Made by a program: the position numbers and the translations under genes. This document shows, one piece after another, positions 44,863 through 56,987 of a stretch of 64,000 nucleotides of DNA (position 1 is its first letter; each line of letters starts with the position of its first letter). The notes under the pieces were generated by a model. That model did not search any database and had not been told where the DNA came from. It saw nothing but the letters and a program-made list of their open reading frames with translations. This stretch comes from Crotalaria pallida (taxonomy: Eukaryota; Streptophyta; Magnoliopsida; Fabales; Fabaceae), in NCBI GenBank assembly GCA_037953625.1, contig CM075649.1:104227290-104291289 (forward strand), given 5' to 3'.

Positions 44863-46540
44863 TGTTGATACCTCAATATTTGGTAGCCCAAATTACAAGG
44901 CTCAAATCATATGAGGGCCCAGGAATTGTCAAAAAATAAAGCAGTAAAAGATATTGAGAAAGGCGTGCAAGCACCAGGAACTGCCCAGGGCGTTAGTCGC
45001 CAAGACGTCACATTTTGATGTTGTGCCCAGAGAGAAGAACGAGACGTACTGATAACAGCGAGTATGACATATCCTCCCAAAGCATCCCAGGTGTCATAGA
45101 AATTTGGGGAGAAAGTCATGATAAATAAGAGCGAACAGGAAACAAGGCTTGTGGAAGGCGCACACATGATTAGATAAAGGCGACACAACTGCCCAAGACT
45201 CCAATGGCTCGCAGAGGAAGTCAAGAGGGAATCTTTTGGCTACCCAAGACAAAGTTGAAGGTAGTAAGACTTGAATCCCTCCACTTCCCTGTAATCATCA
45301 ATGCCAAAGCCAAGAATGGTAAAGAAGACAAAGCCACTGAATCGATGCTCTGAGCACATGATGCAAAGTGCTATTACCCAGCGTAAAAGAGGTGAGCAAC
45401 CAATGACCATTGGTCCAAAGCACCATTATAAATAGGAGGTACTTCTCCTTCCAAAAGGGGGGATGGATAAAAAAAAAAAGAGAAACAACACACCAGAACA
45501 ACAATAACAATACACACAAAACACAAGGTTCTCTCCTCTGCAACTTAGAGGAAGAACACGAAGAAGAAGAAGAAGAGGTGCAAAGGCGAGCAGCAGAACG
45601 CACGCCTCATACTCTCTTCAAACTTAACAACAATGATCTTCAACCCTCAGAGCAAACACAATCAGAACTCTGGAAGCCATAACACAACAAACACTCATAA
45701 TTCTTCTCTCTGAAAGTTAGAGAAAGAACAGCAGGATAACATCAATGAGGAAGTTGGAGAGAAGAAGAGCTGAAGAAGGAGAAGCTGCAACCAGAGCGCA
45801 CTCAATCAGCTCCACAAGCTCACAAAAGCAATGAGCCAACATAGAGGAACACAAGTTATTCACAGTACCAAGAGAAAGAGGAGTCCCTGTCCCTCAGAAG
45901 TCGAAGGCGCACTCCTGTCGAAGGCGCACCCCTGTCGAAGGCGCCCCTGTTCAGTTTCAAAGGCCATAGACGCCCTTGTCCAATCAGTCAACCAAAGGGG
46001 CCCCTGTCAGCGCTAAGCAATCAGAGCAAAAGAGGAATAGCCTTTACTGTTATTATGTTTGGCAAGGATAGCCCGCTTCAGGAACTCCGCAGAGCGGCGT
46101 GGCTTGGAAGGCTTTTAGACGAGAAGTCTTCCCACAAGGCGTATCAGGCCTTGGAAAGGGAAGGCGCCCCTGTTTTCATGGAGAAATGAATCTGGAAGGA
46201 ACTAGCTTGTTAATGATGAGGACGCTCTTGAGTAGCACGCCCAGGCCCCCTGGCCAACCCGACCAAACCTGTTAAGACATGCACCAAAGGTAAGTCACAT
46301 TCCATCATGATCTGGGCGTCCTCATCATCACTTTCAGAGTTCCTTCCTCATCCAGTTCATCACCCCTCCCAAGGAACCAGGGTCGCTCTCGTCTGTTCAC
46401 CGCTCCAAAGCGCCATCCGGGGAGTTCTCAATGTTCCTTCATTTTTATTGTATTTTAGCCATAATTTCATAAAGTATTACGAACCCATAATCTCATCCTA
46501 ATCACTGTAATTATTGTTTCCCTAAAAAGGATCCGAAACA
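44863..46540 (+). repeat. Element C 5' LTR (1678 bp)
   Basis: It has a TATA-like 'cattataaatagg' at 45423-45435, probably the promoter; a transcript start about 30 bp downstream would fit. The stretch 45900-45950 repeats 'ctgtcgaaggcgc'. Confidence 0.92.
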
Positions 46541-46541
46541 A

Positions 46542-46559
46542 TTGGCGACTCCGCTGGGG
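46542..46559 (+). promoter_or_regulatory. Element C primer binding site (tRNA-Arg type?)
   Basis: The sequence ttggcgactccgctgggga begins one base after the LTR end. Its complement fits a tRNA whose acceptor strand begins GACTCCG, which I think is an arginine tRNA, the primer reported for Ogre-type elements. It differs from the iMet site used by the other elements here. Confidence 0.65.
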
Positions 46560-49500
46560 AAATTATGGCTACAAATGCTGAAGGAAGAACTTCGGGCACA
46601 AAGGAGGACCCTAGAGCAGTCACTGTCTGACACTTGCATCAATGATGTCCAAACTGTGGAATGTAACAATAAGGAAGTGTCTTTTAGCCCCAGAAAGCGA
46701 CCTTTCCAAAAACTAACCAGATGCGTTGTGCTCTCACCTCCCTAAAAGGCGAGCTCCCTAGAAGGCGCTCCCTAGAGAGCGATCTCCCCAGAAGGCGTGC
46801 TCATAGAAGGCGACCAGGTTTGCTCTGATAAAAACTTTCCAGAGGGCGACGAGACTCATCCAAGAGGCGGCCTAGATCTTCGTCAGCCCAATCGTCCAGA
46901 AAGGCGACGCTTCAAAGGCGACGCTTCAGAAGGCGACAACGTTCGCTCTACTTAGCTTTTTAGAAGGCGGTTACACAACCGAAAGGGCGAAAGTACGCTC
47001 TTACGAACGAAGGCGCCACACAAAGTACGCTCTCATTGACGAAGGCGCTACGCAAGAAAGTAGAGACTCAGGAGCAGAATGCGCAATCAGAGAGCTTACG
47101 TGGAAAAATGCTTCATGTTGTCTGCACTATGAGCTAAGTACACACAATCCTTGACTCAATCATTCATATGCTAGCAAGTCTTTTCATGAAATTGATTATA
47201 ATAGATATGAATCTGATGACATGAAAAATGTATCCAATCACGTATCGGTTGCTGTATGTCAGTTAAGGAAATATGGTTGCTGTATGCTCACCTCTTTTGC
47301 ATCTATGTCTTAACATGCTTTTGGCAGTATCGCTTTTACATGACATCATGCTCTATGTAGTTAGTTTCATGTCTAAGAATATCCTGCTAAGAACGATTTA
47401 TTTTTACTCAGTCTAGAATAACACTGTTCTGACAAGACATGATATGATATGTGGCTATGTGTGTCACGGTTGAAAATTACATGTGTATGGTCACAATCAT
47501 GAATGCTGCCGCCCTGATATGTATCGAATTACTGACTAAAAAAAACAACAACTAGACAACTCTATGCATTTGAATGTTTGCTGTAGAACTAAAATCAGTG
47601 TATCATACTGGTCATTCTTTCCATGATCTTGTTAATTTTTCTTGGCTCAACCAAGGCATGATGTAAAGAAACTGTTTTTCATAAGTTCCATCATGCGAGA
47701 GCAATGTTTTCTGTTATAAGCTATATGATTTAAATGTTGAGAAGGTGCGCTTTGGGAAAGTGTTGCATGAAAACATGACCTTGATAATGTTACATAACGA
47801 CGCATGATTGATTTTATACATGATTTACTAGATACAACTAATAAAACGGACATGCGTGGCATGAAAATATCCGAAAATGAAAGCTGTTTATGTAGGAATA
47901 AGAACTAACCACCTTCCAAAATCTGAGAAGTCCTTTGGTACGCTTTCAAAAAAAAACTCCGCATCTCGCCCCATGAAGGCAAGGCGATCAAAGTAAAGTA
48001 TCAGAAGGCAAGTGATGAAGCAAGAGCAAAGTACCGAGAAAAGAAACGCGACGTACGAGTAGAAATGATCGATGAAAATCAAGGAATGAGAAAAGAGTTC
48101 ACAAAAATGGGTGAACCCTGAGCAAGATAGTAAGACGCATGAAATCCAGAGCCAGAAGGCGAAGATGGAGTCATGGCGGCGAGACGCATGTGAACGTGCA
48201 TTTGGTACAAACTAACTGACAAGGAAAGTCCAGAAAAGCAAAGTTGAATCAGAAAGCCTCGTGTGAAGCTGCAAAGATAAAACCCAAGGCACGTCAAGAG
48301 AAAATAAACAGTGATGAAGCCAGAGATCCTGAAGTAAACCAAAAACAGAACGTTGCTAGTGTCAAGCCGAAAAAAAATCTAAAAGCAAGTTGTATCAAAG
48401 CTGAAAACAAAAAAAAAAAGCTGACGATGAATTCAAACCAGAAAGACGAAGGCGACTTCGAAGCAAAAGCGTGCAAGGAAAGTAATTGAAAAGCAAGAGT
48501 AAGCACATGTGCAAAGGCTGACACAACTAAACCCAAGAGTAAGTGAGGATGAAGCAGAAGATATTTCCAAGCAAAAGCCGACCAGAAGTCAAAAGCAAAC
48601 TTTAAAGGCGGCCATGATCACAATTTCAAGGCGTGCATGAAAAGGCGTACATGCCGTACGAAGGCAAATGCAGGCTTTGTGATGACCAGTACGAGTATGA
48701 GATCCGGAGAGTATGTTACTCAAAGGCATACTTGAACATTGAAGCATAAAATTATATGCAAGAGCAAAGCGCAAGACAAAAGCAAGCCAAAAGCGTACAA
48801 GTGACTAACCCAAAACTGTTCCAAACACAACATAACCAAGGCGAGCTAAGCTAAAATCTTGAGTTCATCCCAGTTTGCTCGCATAAGCAAGCCAAAGTAC
48901 CCTGACGCAAGAGAAACCAAGAAATCTATATTAATAACAAGCCTCTGAAGTAAGGCACATCTGAGCTCATCCATGCGTCAAAGCAGATCATGCGAAAGCG
49001 AGCATGAGCATGAAGCCAATCAAGAAGTCCAAGCATTTGCACACTGATAATTGCAAGAAGAACTAAAAAGTAGCACCCATGACAAGAGGTGTTACGAAGT
49101 ACAAGCAATCAGAGTTAAGCAATCAATCAGAAGCAAGGCAGTACCTATGACAAGAGGTGCCAATACTAAAGCTCGAAGCGACACTGATGACATGAGGTGT
49201 CCCCGGAAAGAGCTCAAATGATACTGATGACATGAAGTATCACTGTAGCAAACACCCTCAAACAGGGTCGATAATGCCAGAACGCGAGGTTCAACACTAC
49301 AAAAAAAAGAGAGAGAGGAAAAGGAAGAGAAGAAGAAAAAAGAAAAAGAAAAAGAATAGTGTTGAACCGTACCGCGGGCACTAGCGCCTTATCGCGGTAC
49401 CCGGATAGACCTCCTGAAAAATTTCCGGGACGGACGCGGGCGAAGTACGCCATATCGCGAGACTAGAAAAGGTCCCGGGAAACAAGGGCGCTAGTCTTAA

Positions 49501-50453
49501 ACGCGGGCAGAAAAATCTGTAAAAGAGGTTGGCTAACGCAAGATCCAAGGCGATCCGTTAGTTTATGAGGCCCAAAGCGGCAACTGAAAAAAAAAGCCGA
49601 AAGCGGCAACTTAAAAAAAAAAGGCCCAAAGCGGCAACTGAAAAAAAAAAGCCCAAAGCGGCAACTGAAAAAAAAAGCCCAAAGCGGCAACTGAAAAAGA
49701 AAAAGCCCAAAGCGGCAACTAAAAAAGAAAAAGCCCCAAAGCGGCAAACTGGAAAGTCCAAAGCGACAAATCGAAAGAAAGGGTCCAAAGCGACAAAATC
49801 TGTGGAGCGTGCCCAACGTGCACCTTGAGAAAAATCTTGGCACCAATGACATGAGGGGCCATCAAAATCTGCAAGCAAGTTTGAAGCGCCCAGAGCGCGC
49901 TCCAAAAAAAAAGTGGAGAGGGGAGGAAGGAAAGAAAACCTTCCTTGGGCACCAAAAACATAAGGGCCCTTGTAAGAAGAAGAAAAGAAGAAAAAGAAGA
50001 GATGTGTGCTATAAGAATGCTTGAAGAAAAGAAGAGCATACAAGAACAGAAGCAAACACAAGTGCAATAACAAGCAGCTATGAAGCTACGAAGTTCAAGC
50101 CACAATCGCCAAAGCGCAAGGTTGACAAAACGCACAAGAGCAAAAATGCACAATCCAAATGCAAATCCCAGGCGCAAGGCGAACAACAACACAAAAAAAA
50201 GGGAAACGATGAAGAACAAAGACGAGACATGCATAAGAATTGTCAATGTAGCAGCAAGCATACAAAGTAGAATCCAAACTTGAGAAAGCATACAAAAGGC
50301 ACCATAAATACCAAAGTACAAGTTCAGAGGCAGTAAAGCAATGGAGGTTAAGCAAAGCCATACAAATCATGGAACCAAGGAGAAAGCGGCAACCAAAAAC
50401 CATAGTCTGAAAAGTAGAATGTCAAAGTAGCAGCACAAGTGGCGAAACAACGC
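46560..50453 (+). other. Element C internal region without sense genes
   Basis: No coding frame of credible composition was found. 46740-47060 is dense in 'gaaggcg' words (about 15). 47880-49250 is A/G-rich on + with repeated 'aagcaa', 'aggcg' and 'gacatgaggtg' phrases. A tandem repeat lies at 49566-49795. Minus-strand frames here are by-products of these repeats. Confidence 0.6.
49566..49795. repeat. 26-28 bp tandem repeat in element C
   Basis: Seven copies of 'cccaaagcggcaact' separated by A-rich tracts are followed by two degenerate copies with 'agcgacaaa'. The array makes artificial Phe/Cys/Arg-rich frames on the minus strand. Confidence 0.85.
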
Positions 50454-51011
50454 CTACATAAAGAAGAGAGAATTCAAAGAAGTAACCCTGCAAACTTCCT
50501 CATAAGAATACTTTGTGTTATACAAATCGCTAATCTCCTGGTCAAGAGCCTCCAATTCAGTGGTCGCTTGGTCAAGTTGAGAGGAAAGCTCTCTGATGTG
50601 AGACACTAAAGGAGCACGGCGCTCTTGCAAAGCACGCTCAGCATCGGCCAACTCAGCGTCATCAAATGGAGGGCGCAAACTTTCGAAGCCAGCAATGGCA
50701 TTTTCAAGCCAAGAACCAGAATAATGTTGGAATTGAAGTGTGTACAAGCAGTCCAGAATCTCAGCCTTGTCCTCCCATGGCAAGTCATCTATGTCAACTG
50801 AGCGGACCAAACGTAACATCCGCAACAGAGTTTGAGAACCGGACTCTCGGAAGAGGCGGGGAAGCGAAGCTGGAGGAGGTATCAAAGAAGTATGAGCACG
50901 TAGGAACGAGTCAATCAAGACCTGATCACCTGCAGAAAATGGAGCTACAAAAGCACATAGCAACACATGCAGAAATAATGAGACAAGAACACGAAGGAAG
51001 AAAAAATCCAA
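50454..51011 (-). pseudogene. Possible distal exon of antisense gene in element C
   Basis: On the minus strand a frame contains RLFRESGSQTLLRMLRLVR, then WLENAIAGFESLRPPFDD, then a coiled-coil-like stretch (SHIRELSSQLDQATTELEA). An acceptor-like pyrimidine tract ending CTGCAG lies near 50935, and the open frame ends shortly after 50500. The composition is protein-like rather than repeat-like. I read it as a downstream exon of the plant-mobile-domain gene; independent origin is possible. Confidence 0.5.
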
Positions 51012-51049
51012 CTCGAGTCAGGTGAAGAAAGAAACACTTACAAGCTAAA

Positions 51050-51990
51050 GAAGACCCTGGAGAAGCGGAGGCGTGACTTGCCCTCGCGGCAGGAGCCTTA
51101 CCCTTATCAGCTAAAGAAACAAGATCTACATTGCTTCTGTGGGCAAGACGCTCTCCAGTTGGGGCCTCAGAAACAGTAGCAATTTGGCTCCCCGAAGGGG
51201 CAGGGGCATCAACTTCAGCACCCGCCCCACTAAACATGCTCTCAGGTCTTGGAATATCAGAAACAAGTTCGTAGATGATGTCAGCAGCATTACCTGAAGG
51301 GGCCTTCGAAGGCACACCCTTGGGAGAAACAGGAACACTCCTTGGAGTGCCAACAGGAGACATCAAAGAATCAAAATCATCACTAGCAGTGGATTCGGAA
51401 GGAGCGGAGAGGGCAACACCCCCACCAGCTGAAAGCTGAAGAAAGGAATCCATGAAATTTTCGTGATTGGAAGTAGGTGGAACAACAGGAACGTACTCAG
51501 GAAACTGGGATGAAAGTGACGCCGATGAGCGACTACCAGCACCACCTGCAGGCGAAAAGAATAAGAAAATCAATAATGTTACTGCCCAAGCAAGACAAAG
51601 TGAAAAGACTGAAGAAAAGTAAAAGAATGGGAAATGAAACCTGGAAAATGATCCCCAGCACCGCCGCTTTCGGCAGGAACATCATGAGACAAGAAAGAAT
51701 CACCCGAATTGGTCTCAATAGTCTCATCCTGGACTAAATCTACATGGACCGAAGAAGAAGGAGCAATACAGATACCGGAAGTGCGCAAACGGCTGGACCG
51801 GCGAGTAGGAACAGCTGCAATTGCCTTCCTCTTCTTGCGAGATTTGGCGGCGCCACTACTACCGCCTTGAGCAGGAGATCTAGAAACAAAGGGACCCTAT
51901 GAGGGAGTCTTCCTTTTGCTTCGTCTGGGGGCAATAGAGGGAGACGCAGCAACCCTGCGACTGGGCGAAACTCCCTCAGCTGAAAATAGA
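51050..51990 (-). pseudogene. Ser/Pro/Ala-rich middle exons of antisense gene in element C
   Basis: Minus-strand frames between 51990 and 51050 are separated by short T-rich introns with TTTCAG- or CTGCAG-like ends (near 51986 and 51550). They encode low-complexity, Ser/Pro/Ala-rich linkers (ESTASDDFDSLMSPVGTPR; a basic RRSKRKTPS stretch). A TAG near 51899 interrupts one frame. Exon limits are approximate. Confidence 0.45.
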
Positions 51991-52061
51991 ACCAAGCAAA
52001 AGTTAAATGCAAAGCAAGAAAAGAAAGAAAAACAGAAATAGCCAAGATGTTTACCCGTAGC

Positions 52062-53883
52062 TTTCTTCATGGAAGTGCAAAAGTAAGGGTCATTATGAAC
52101 TATAGGCAGCAAAGAAGGAACAGGACGTGAGGAAGAAGCTTCAAAGTCCCGAAGATGTTGCAAGATGTCCTCATGAGAAGTGAGCCAAGAACGCAAAACA
52201 CCTCCAATACGGGAGGGAGGAACACAAACACAAGCAATGTCAGAAGTTTCAGGAGCCGCACCAAAAAGGAGTGCTTTGACCAAGTCTTCCACCGGGGCCT
52301 GCTCAATGTTAAGAACACAAGGGGCTTGGTCACGCCCAAACTGTCTGGCCACTCGATCAGGGCGGTAAACACAAGGCCAAAGGGCTCCACCGTGAGCACT
52401 CTTGCTGTCTAAAGGAACAAAACCAGGCAAGCAGCAAACTGATAAAATCAATCTCCATAGATCATAAACCCCCTCAAAAGGGGTGGCGGCATTGTTTCTT
52501 GTGGTAAAAGCTTCTTCGTCATAAAGAGGATGCGGGAGGTCCGAGTAAGGGCGAAACAAAAACTTGTCCTCTGAGTCAATAAGAGAAGCTAAGGGTTCTC
52601 TTGGAGATCCTCTCGTCCAACACTAGGAACGAGGCTTCAAGCCAGCAGCACCAGTGGAAAGGGGAAGTTTAACAGGGCCATAATCAGGAAAACGCTCAAA
52701 CAAGAAATACTGAAGAAAAGTCAAGTCAATATAAGAGTTGATTGCAAAGCGCCCATGAGAAATGCGCATCTACACTGATACCTGGTCTAGGCGAGCGTAT
52801 AAACCGCCTAAGTAAAATGAAGCAAGGGGAAGGCGTGTACCTTCTGACAAAAGGCAAGCAAAGAGAAAGACGCATGGGCTTACAGACTCCCATGGAGGTC
52901 CAGGAAACACGTACCTACTAAGCTAGAAAGCAACAAAGGCGGCACGGCAGAGGCGGGAATCTGTGACAGGCCCAGCCTGGAATTCGCCATCATGAAAATC
53001 ACCAAAGAAATAACGGACCCAACTGGCAAATGTGTATTTAAGGGAGGAACGTTGATTCGCCCTTCGGCTCCTAGGAACTAAGTTCCCACTACCCCTCACC
53101 CGTTGAGAAGAAGAGCCCTTTGCATACGAGGCACGCCTTCGCCTGAAAAGGTCCCGAGAATACATAGCACTTAGAGCCGAAGCGGCTTTCAGCTTGCACT
53201 GACAATTCAGAGAAACGTTCGTCAACGTTCTCCACATCAAGGTCTCCGTCCCCAAAGGAAGGTAGTCCAAGGAGTATAATCACATCCTCAAGTGTTGGGG
53301 TAAACTCCCCCCATGATGTCAAGAAGGTGTGGGTGGAGGAACACCAGCGCTGCACCAACATCAGCAAATCACTGGGCTTGCGGTTAGAACCAAGCCGAGG
53401 CGACGCCTTAACGGCAGCAGCGATCCCTACTTTCTCCAGAATAGCCACGAAAGCAGCATCAGTGGCAAAAACATGATCAACCCACTCTTGCCAGCCATTG
53501 GTACCTCCCACACGAACATTAAAGTTCACATCTACCCAAGGGAACTCCGAACGGCGAAGACATGAGCGAAGCAACGAAGGGCCTAATGCGTAGTGGTCCT
53601 TATCGTAGGAAGGAGAGGAAATGAGTTCGGCGGTCTCCTCGGAAACCACCATGGCCTTGGAAGACGAGCCAACAACGAAATCGCCCGAGTCGGGACCAGA
53701 AGGCGAGTCCGCCTTCACCTCCGAGGCCCAACGGCGATATCCTGGTTCAACAGGATAAGAGCGGGGGCAAGGAAGCTGCTGCATGAAGCAATAGGAAATA
53801 GGGCCTGGGAGTTGAATCTCCTCCTCAGAGCTTGAGGAAGCGCTTTCAACCGCAGGAGGAGCGACGGTGTTTGATTTTGACAT
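52062..53883 (-). pseudogene. Antisense plant mobile domain (PMD) protein, broken
   Basis: The ATG is at 53883 (MSKSNTVAPP). After a Ser/Glu-rich N-terminus come PMD signatures in order: WGEFTPTLEDVIILLGLP (about 53315-53260), FASWVRYFFGDF (about 53020-52985), YVFPGPPWESVSP and YLGGLYARLD (52910-52790), FLQYFLFERFPDYGPV (about 52710-52665) and YRPDRVARQFGRDQ (about 52365-52325). PMD proteins include the Arabidopsis MAIN/MAIL family; many others are retroelement-borne. The frame is broken by a shift near 53190, a TAG at 52921-52923 and a TAG near 52770. A splice donor-like GGTAAAC near 52062 ends this part. It lies antisense, just inside the 3' LTR, as the antisense gene of the Tat element does. 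Confidence 0.8.
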
Positions 53884-54459
53884 GGTGACAGCGAATGCAA
53901 GAGAAGGGTAAATAGAGGAGGACGGGAAAACAGAGAACAAAGAAGTAACGGAGAAAGCTTTCAAAGAAGGAAGTTTCAGACACAGAGGAGAAAGAGAACG
54001 AGTGGAAGTGAAAGAAGAAACTGAAAAGTTGGAGGAAGTTTTGAAAAGAAGGAGTAAAGGAGGGAACGTGGGGAAACGTGCAAGTACTGGAGAGTGGGGG
54101 ATATTGCCTTCTCCCCCTGACGACACGTGGAATACAGCAGCAGAATGAGAAGAGAGAGAAAACGAAAAAACTCACGAGAAGATGGCCTATTGACAAGACC
54201 CCACCAAATGGCAAGTTCAAAAGCTGAAACTCCAAGGCGACCAATAAACCAGGGGAAGTATGGAGACAAACACTCGTAATACGAAGGCGTCCTTCACTAC
54301 ACGCTTTACCCAGAAAATCAAAGGCGATACTGGAAGGAATAACAGAGAAGGTGAAGAGCGAGAAATAAAGAGCTGAGAAAAGAAGAAACGAGTAAAAGAC
54401 AAGAAATAGGATTTGCACCGAGAAGGAAATTCTTCCCCTCTCACTGCAAAGGGGGCAAT
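53884..54459 (-). promoter_or_regulatory. Leader/promoter region of antisense PMD gene
   Basis: The minus strand is C/T-rich, as for a plant 5' leader, up to about 54100, then has 'ccacgtgtcg' (about 54130-54121), a G-box-like word. I find no clear TATA box. The + strand end holds the polypurine tract. Confidence 0.35.
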
Positions 54460-56173
54460 TGTTGATACCTCAATATTTGGTAGCCCAAATTACAAGGCCC
54501 AAATCATATGAGGGCCCAGGAATTGTCAAAAAATAAAGCAGTAAAAGATACTGAGAAAGGCGTGCAAGCACCAGGAACTGCCCAGGGCGTCAGTCGCCAA
54601 GACGTCACATTTTGATGTTGTTCCCAGAGAGAAGAACGAGACGTACTGATAACAACGAGTATGACATATCCTCCCAAAGCGTCCCATGTGTCATAGAAAT
54701 TTGGGGAGAAAGTCATGATAAATAAGAGCGAACAGGAAACAAGGCTTGTGGAAGGCGCAAACATGATTAGATAAAGGCGACACAACCGCCCAAGACTCCA
54801 ATGGCTCGCAGAGGAAGTCAAGAGGGAATCTTTTGGCTACCCAAGACAAAGCTGAAGGTAGTAAGACTTGAATCCCTCCACTTCCCTGTAATCATCAATG
54901 CCAAAGCCAAGAATGGTAAAGAAGACAAAGCCACTGAATCGATGCTCTGAGCACATGATGCAAAGTGCTATTACCCAGATTACAAGAGGTGAGCAACCAA
55001 TGACCACTGGTCCAAAGCACCATTATAAATAGGAGGTACTTCTCCTTCCAAAAGGGGGGATGGATCAAAAAAAGAGAAACAACACACCAGAGCAACAATA
55101 ACAATACACACAAAACACAAGGTTCTCTCCTCTGCAACTTAGAGGAAGAACACGAAGAATAAGAAGAAGAGGTGCAAAGGCGAGCAGAAGAACGCACGCC
55201 TCATACTCTCTTCAAACTTAACAACAATGATCTTCAACCCTCAGAGCAAACACAATCAGAACTCTGGAAGCCAAAACAAAACAAACACTCATAATTCTTC
55301 TCTCTGAAACTTAGAGAAAGAACAGCAGGATAACATCAATGAGGAAGTTTGAGAGAAGAAGAGCTGAAGAAGGAGAAGCTGCAACCAGAGTGCACTCAAT
55401 CAGCTCCACAAGCTCACAAAAGCAATGAGCCAAGATAGAGGAACACAAGTTATTCACAGTACCAAGAGAAAGAGGAGTCCCTGTCCCTCAGAAGTCGAAG
55501 GCGCACTCCTGTCGAAGATGCACCCCTGTCGAAGGTGCCCCTGTTCAGTTTCAAAGGCCATAGACGCCCTTGTCCAATCAGTCAACCAAAGGCGCTCCTG
55601 TCAACGCTAAGCAATCAGAGCAAAAGAGGAATAGCCTTTACTGTTATTATGTTTGGACTAATCCTGGTCGCCTTCGTGCAGGGGTGACGCTTAGGAAAGG
55701 ATAGCCCGCTTCGGGAACTCCGCAGAGCGGCGTGGCTTGGAAGGCTTGTAGACGAGAAGTCTTCCCACAAGGCGTATCAGGCCTTGGAAAGGGAAGGCGC
55801 CCCTGTTTTCATGGAGAAATGAATCTGGAAGGAACTAGCTTGTTAATGATGAGGACGCTCTTGAGTAGCACGCCTAGGCCCCCTGGCCAACCCGACCAAA
55901 CCTGTTAAGACATGCACCAAAGGTAAGTCACATTCCATCATGATCTGGGCGTCCTCATCATCACTTTCAGAGTTCCTTCCTCATCCAGTTCATCACCCCT
56001 CCCAAGGAACCAGGGTCGCTCTCGTCTGTTCACCGCTCCAAAGCGCCCTCCGGGGAGTTCTCAATGTTCCTTCATTTTTATTGTATTTTAGCCATAATTT
56101 CATAAAGTATTACGAACCCATAATCTCATCCTAATCACTGTAATTATTGTTTCCCTAAAAAGGATCCGAAACA
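54460..56173 (+). repeat. Element C 3' LTR (1714 bp)
   Basis: It is the partner of 44863-46540, with about 38 extra bases at about 55656-55695 (ctaatcctggtcgccttcg...) absent from the 5' LTR. It is followed by gaaac (56174-56178). Confidence 0.93.
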
Positions 56174-56987
56174 GAAACTACACTATTTTATTGAGAAAAC
56201 AACGATTTTAATTTGAAACTTCATGTTAATTGTTGAGATTTCAAATTGAGATGATTTTGGTGCATTGAATTGATTTCTGTTTGATTTAATAAAATAGTCA
56301 GACAATGAAGGACTTTAGGACCAGCTAAAATGCGAGCAACAAACCATGTAATACCGTGAGTAGAAACAGGATCTCCTCGTTGTGCCTCGAAACAGGTTCT
56401 GGTAGAACCCCAAGGTAAGGGGTTTATTTGCCGTCTCGGTGGGTGAGATACTAGTACTGTATAATCTGGCTCAAGGTTAATTGCTTATGTGTGATTAGGG
56501 AATTTAGAATTTATTTTAATGAGATAATATGCTTATATGAGATAAATACTATTTGAAATGTGTTAAATGTTTAAATGATGAATTCTTTGAATAACATGTT
56601 AATTATATGTATGTAAGTGTCAGTACCTGAGTAAAATGCTATTTGATGTCAAGGATTATATGCGTGATAATTAAATAAGAATTGTAATTGTTAACTGAAT
56701 ATTTAATTTATGATTGTAATTTATATGTTTGATGTGTTCTAAGAGGTAAAGTGAGTTTGGTTTGCATAGGTGCTAAGTTGGAAGAGAATAGAATATATAG
56801 GAAAGTTTAGGGAGAAAAAGAGGAAATATGAGAGTAGAAGAAAAAGGTGTTAGGCGAGGGCGGACTAAAATTGGGAATGAGAGGATAAGGTGTGGTATGA
56901 GGGCGGAAATAAAGTAAAAAGAAAAGACTTAAAAATAAAAGAGAAATGAAAAGAGAATAAAGAAAGCACTCGGGTATGCGAATATCG

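Larger units (their letters stand above)
44863..56173 (+). mobile_element. Element C: non-autonomous LTR retrotransposon with antisense plant-mobile-domain gene
   Basis: The LTRs are 44863-46540 and 54460-56173 (TGTTGATACC ... GATCCGAAACA), with a gaaac duplication, a primer site at 46542 and a polypurine tract 'aaagggggca' at about 54448-54457. The 7.9-kb interior has no gag, protease, RT, RNase H or integrase in any frame. It must have used proteins of another element. The LTRs differ by a few percent and by an indel of about 38 bp, so the insertion is older than copia-2 and copia-3. The primer site suggests an Ogre/Tat-type partner. Confidence 0.92.

Noticed and set aside
45410..46501. Short frames in element C LTR, repeated at 55425-56134
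   Set aside because: They are in both LTRs only because these are duplicates; composition is not protein-like.
49558..50403. Minus-strand Phe/Cys/Leu-rich frames that look like membrane proteins
   Set aside because: They arise from A-rich tracts and the 26-28 bp tandem repeat read in reverse; hydrophobicity is a by-product of poly-T.
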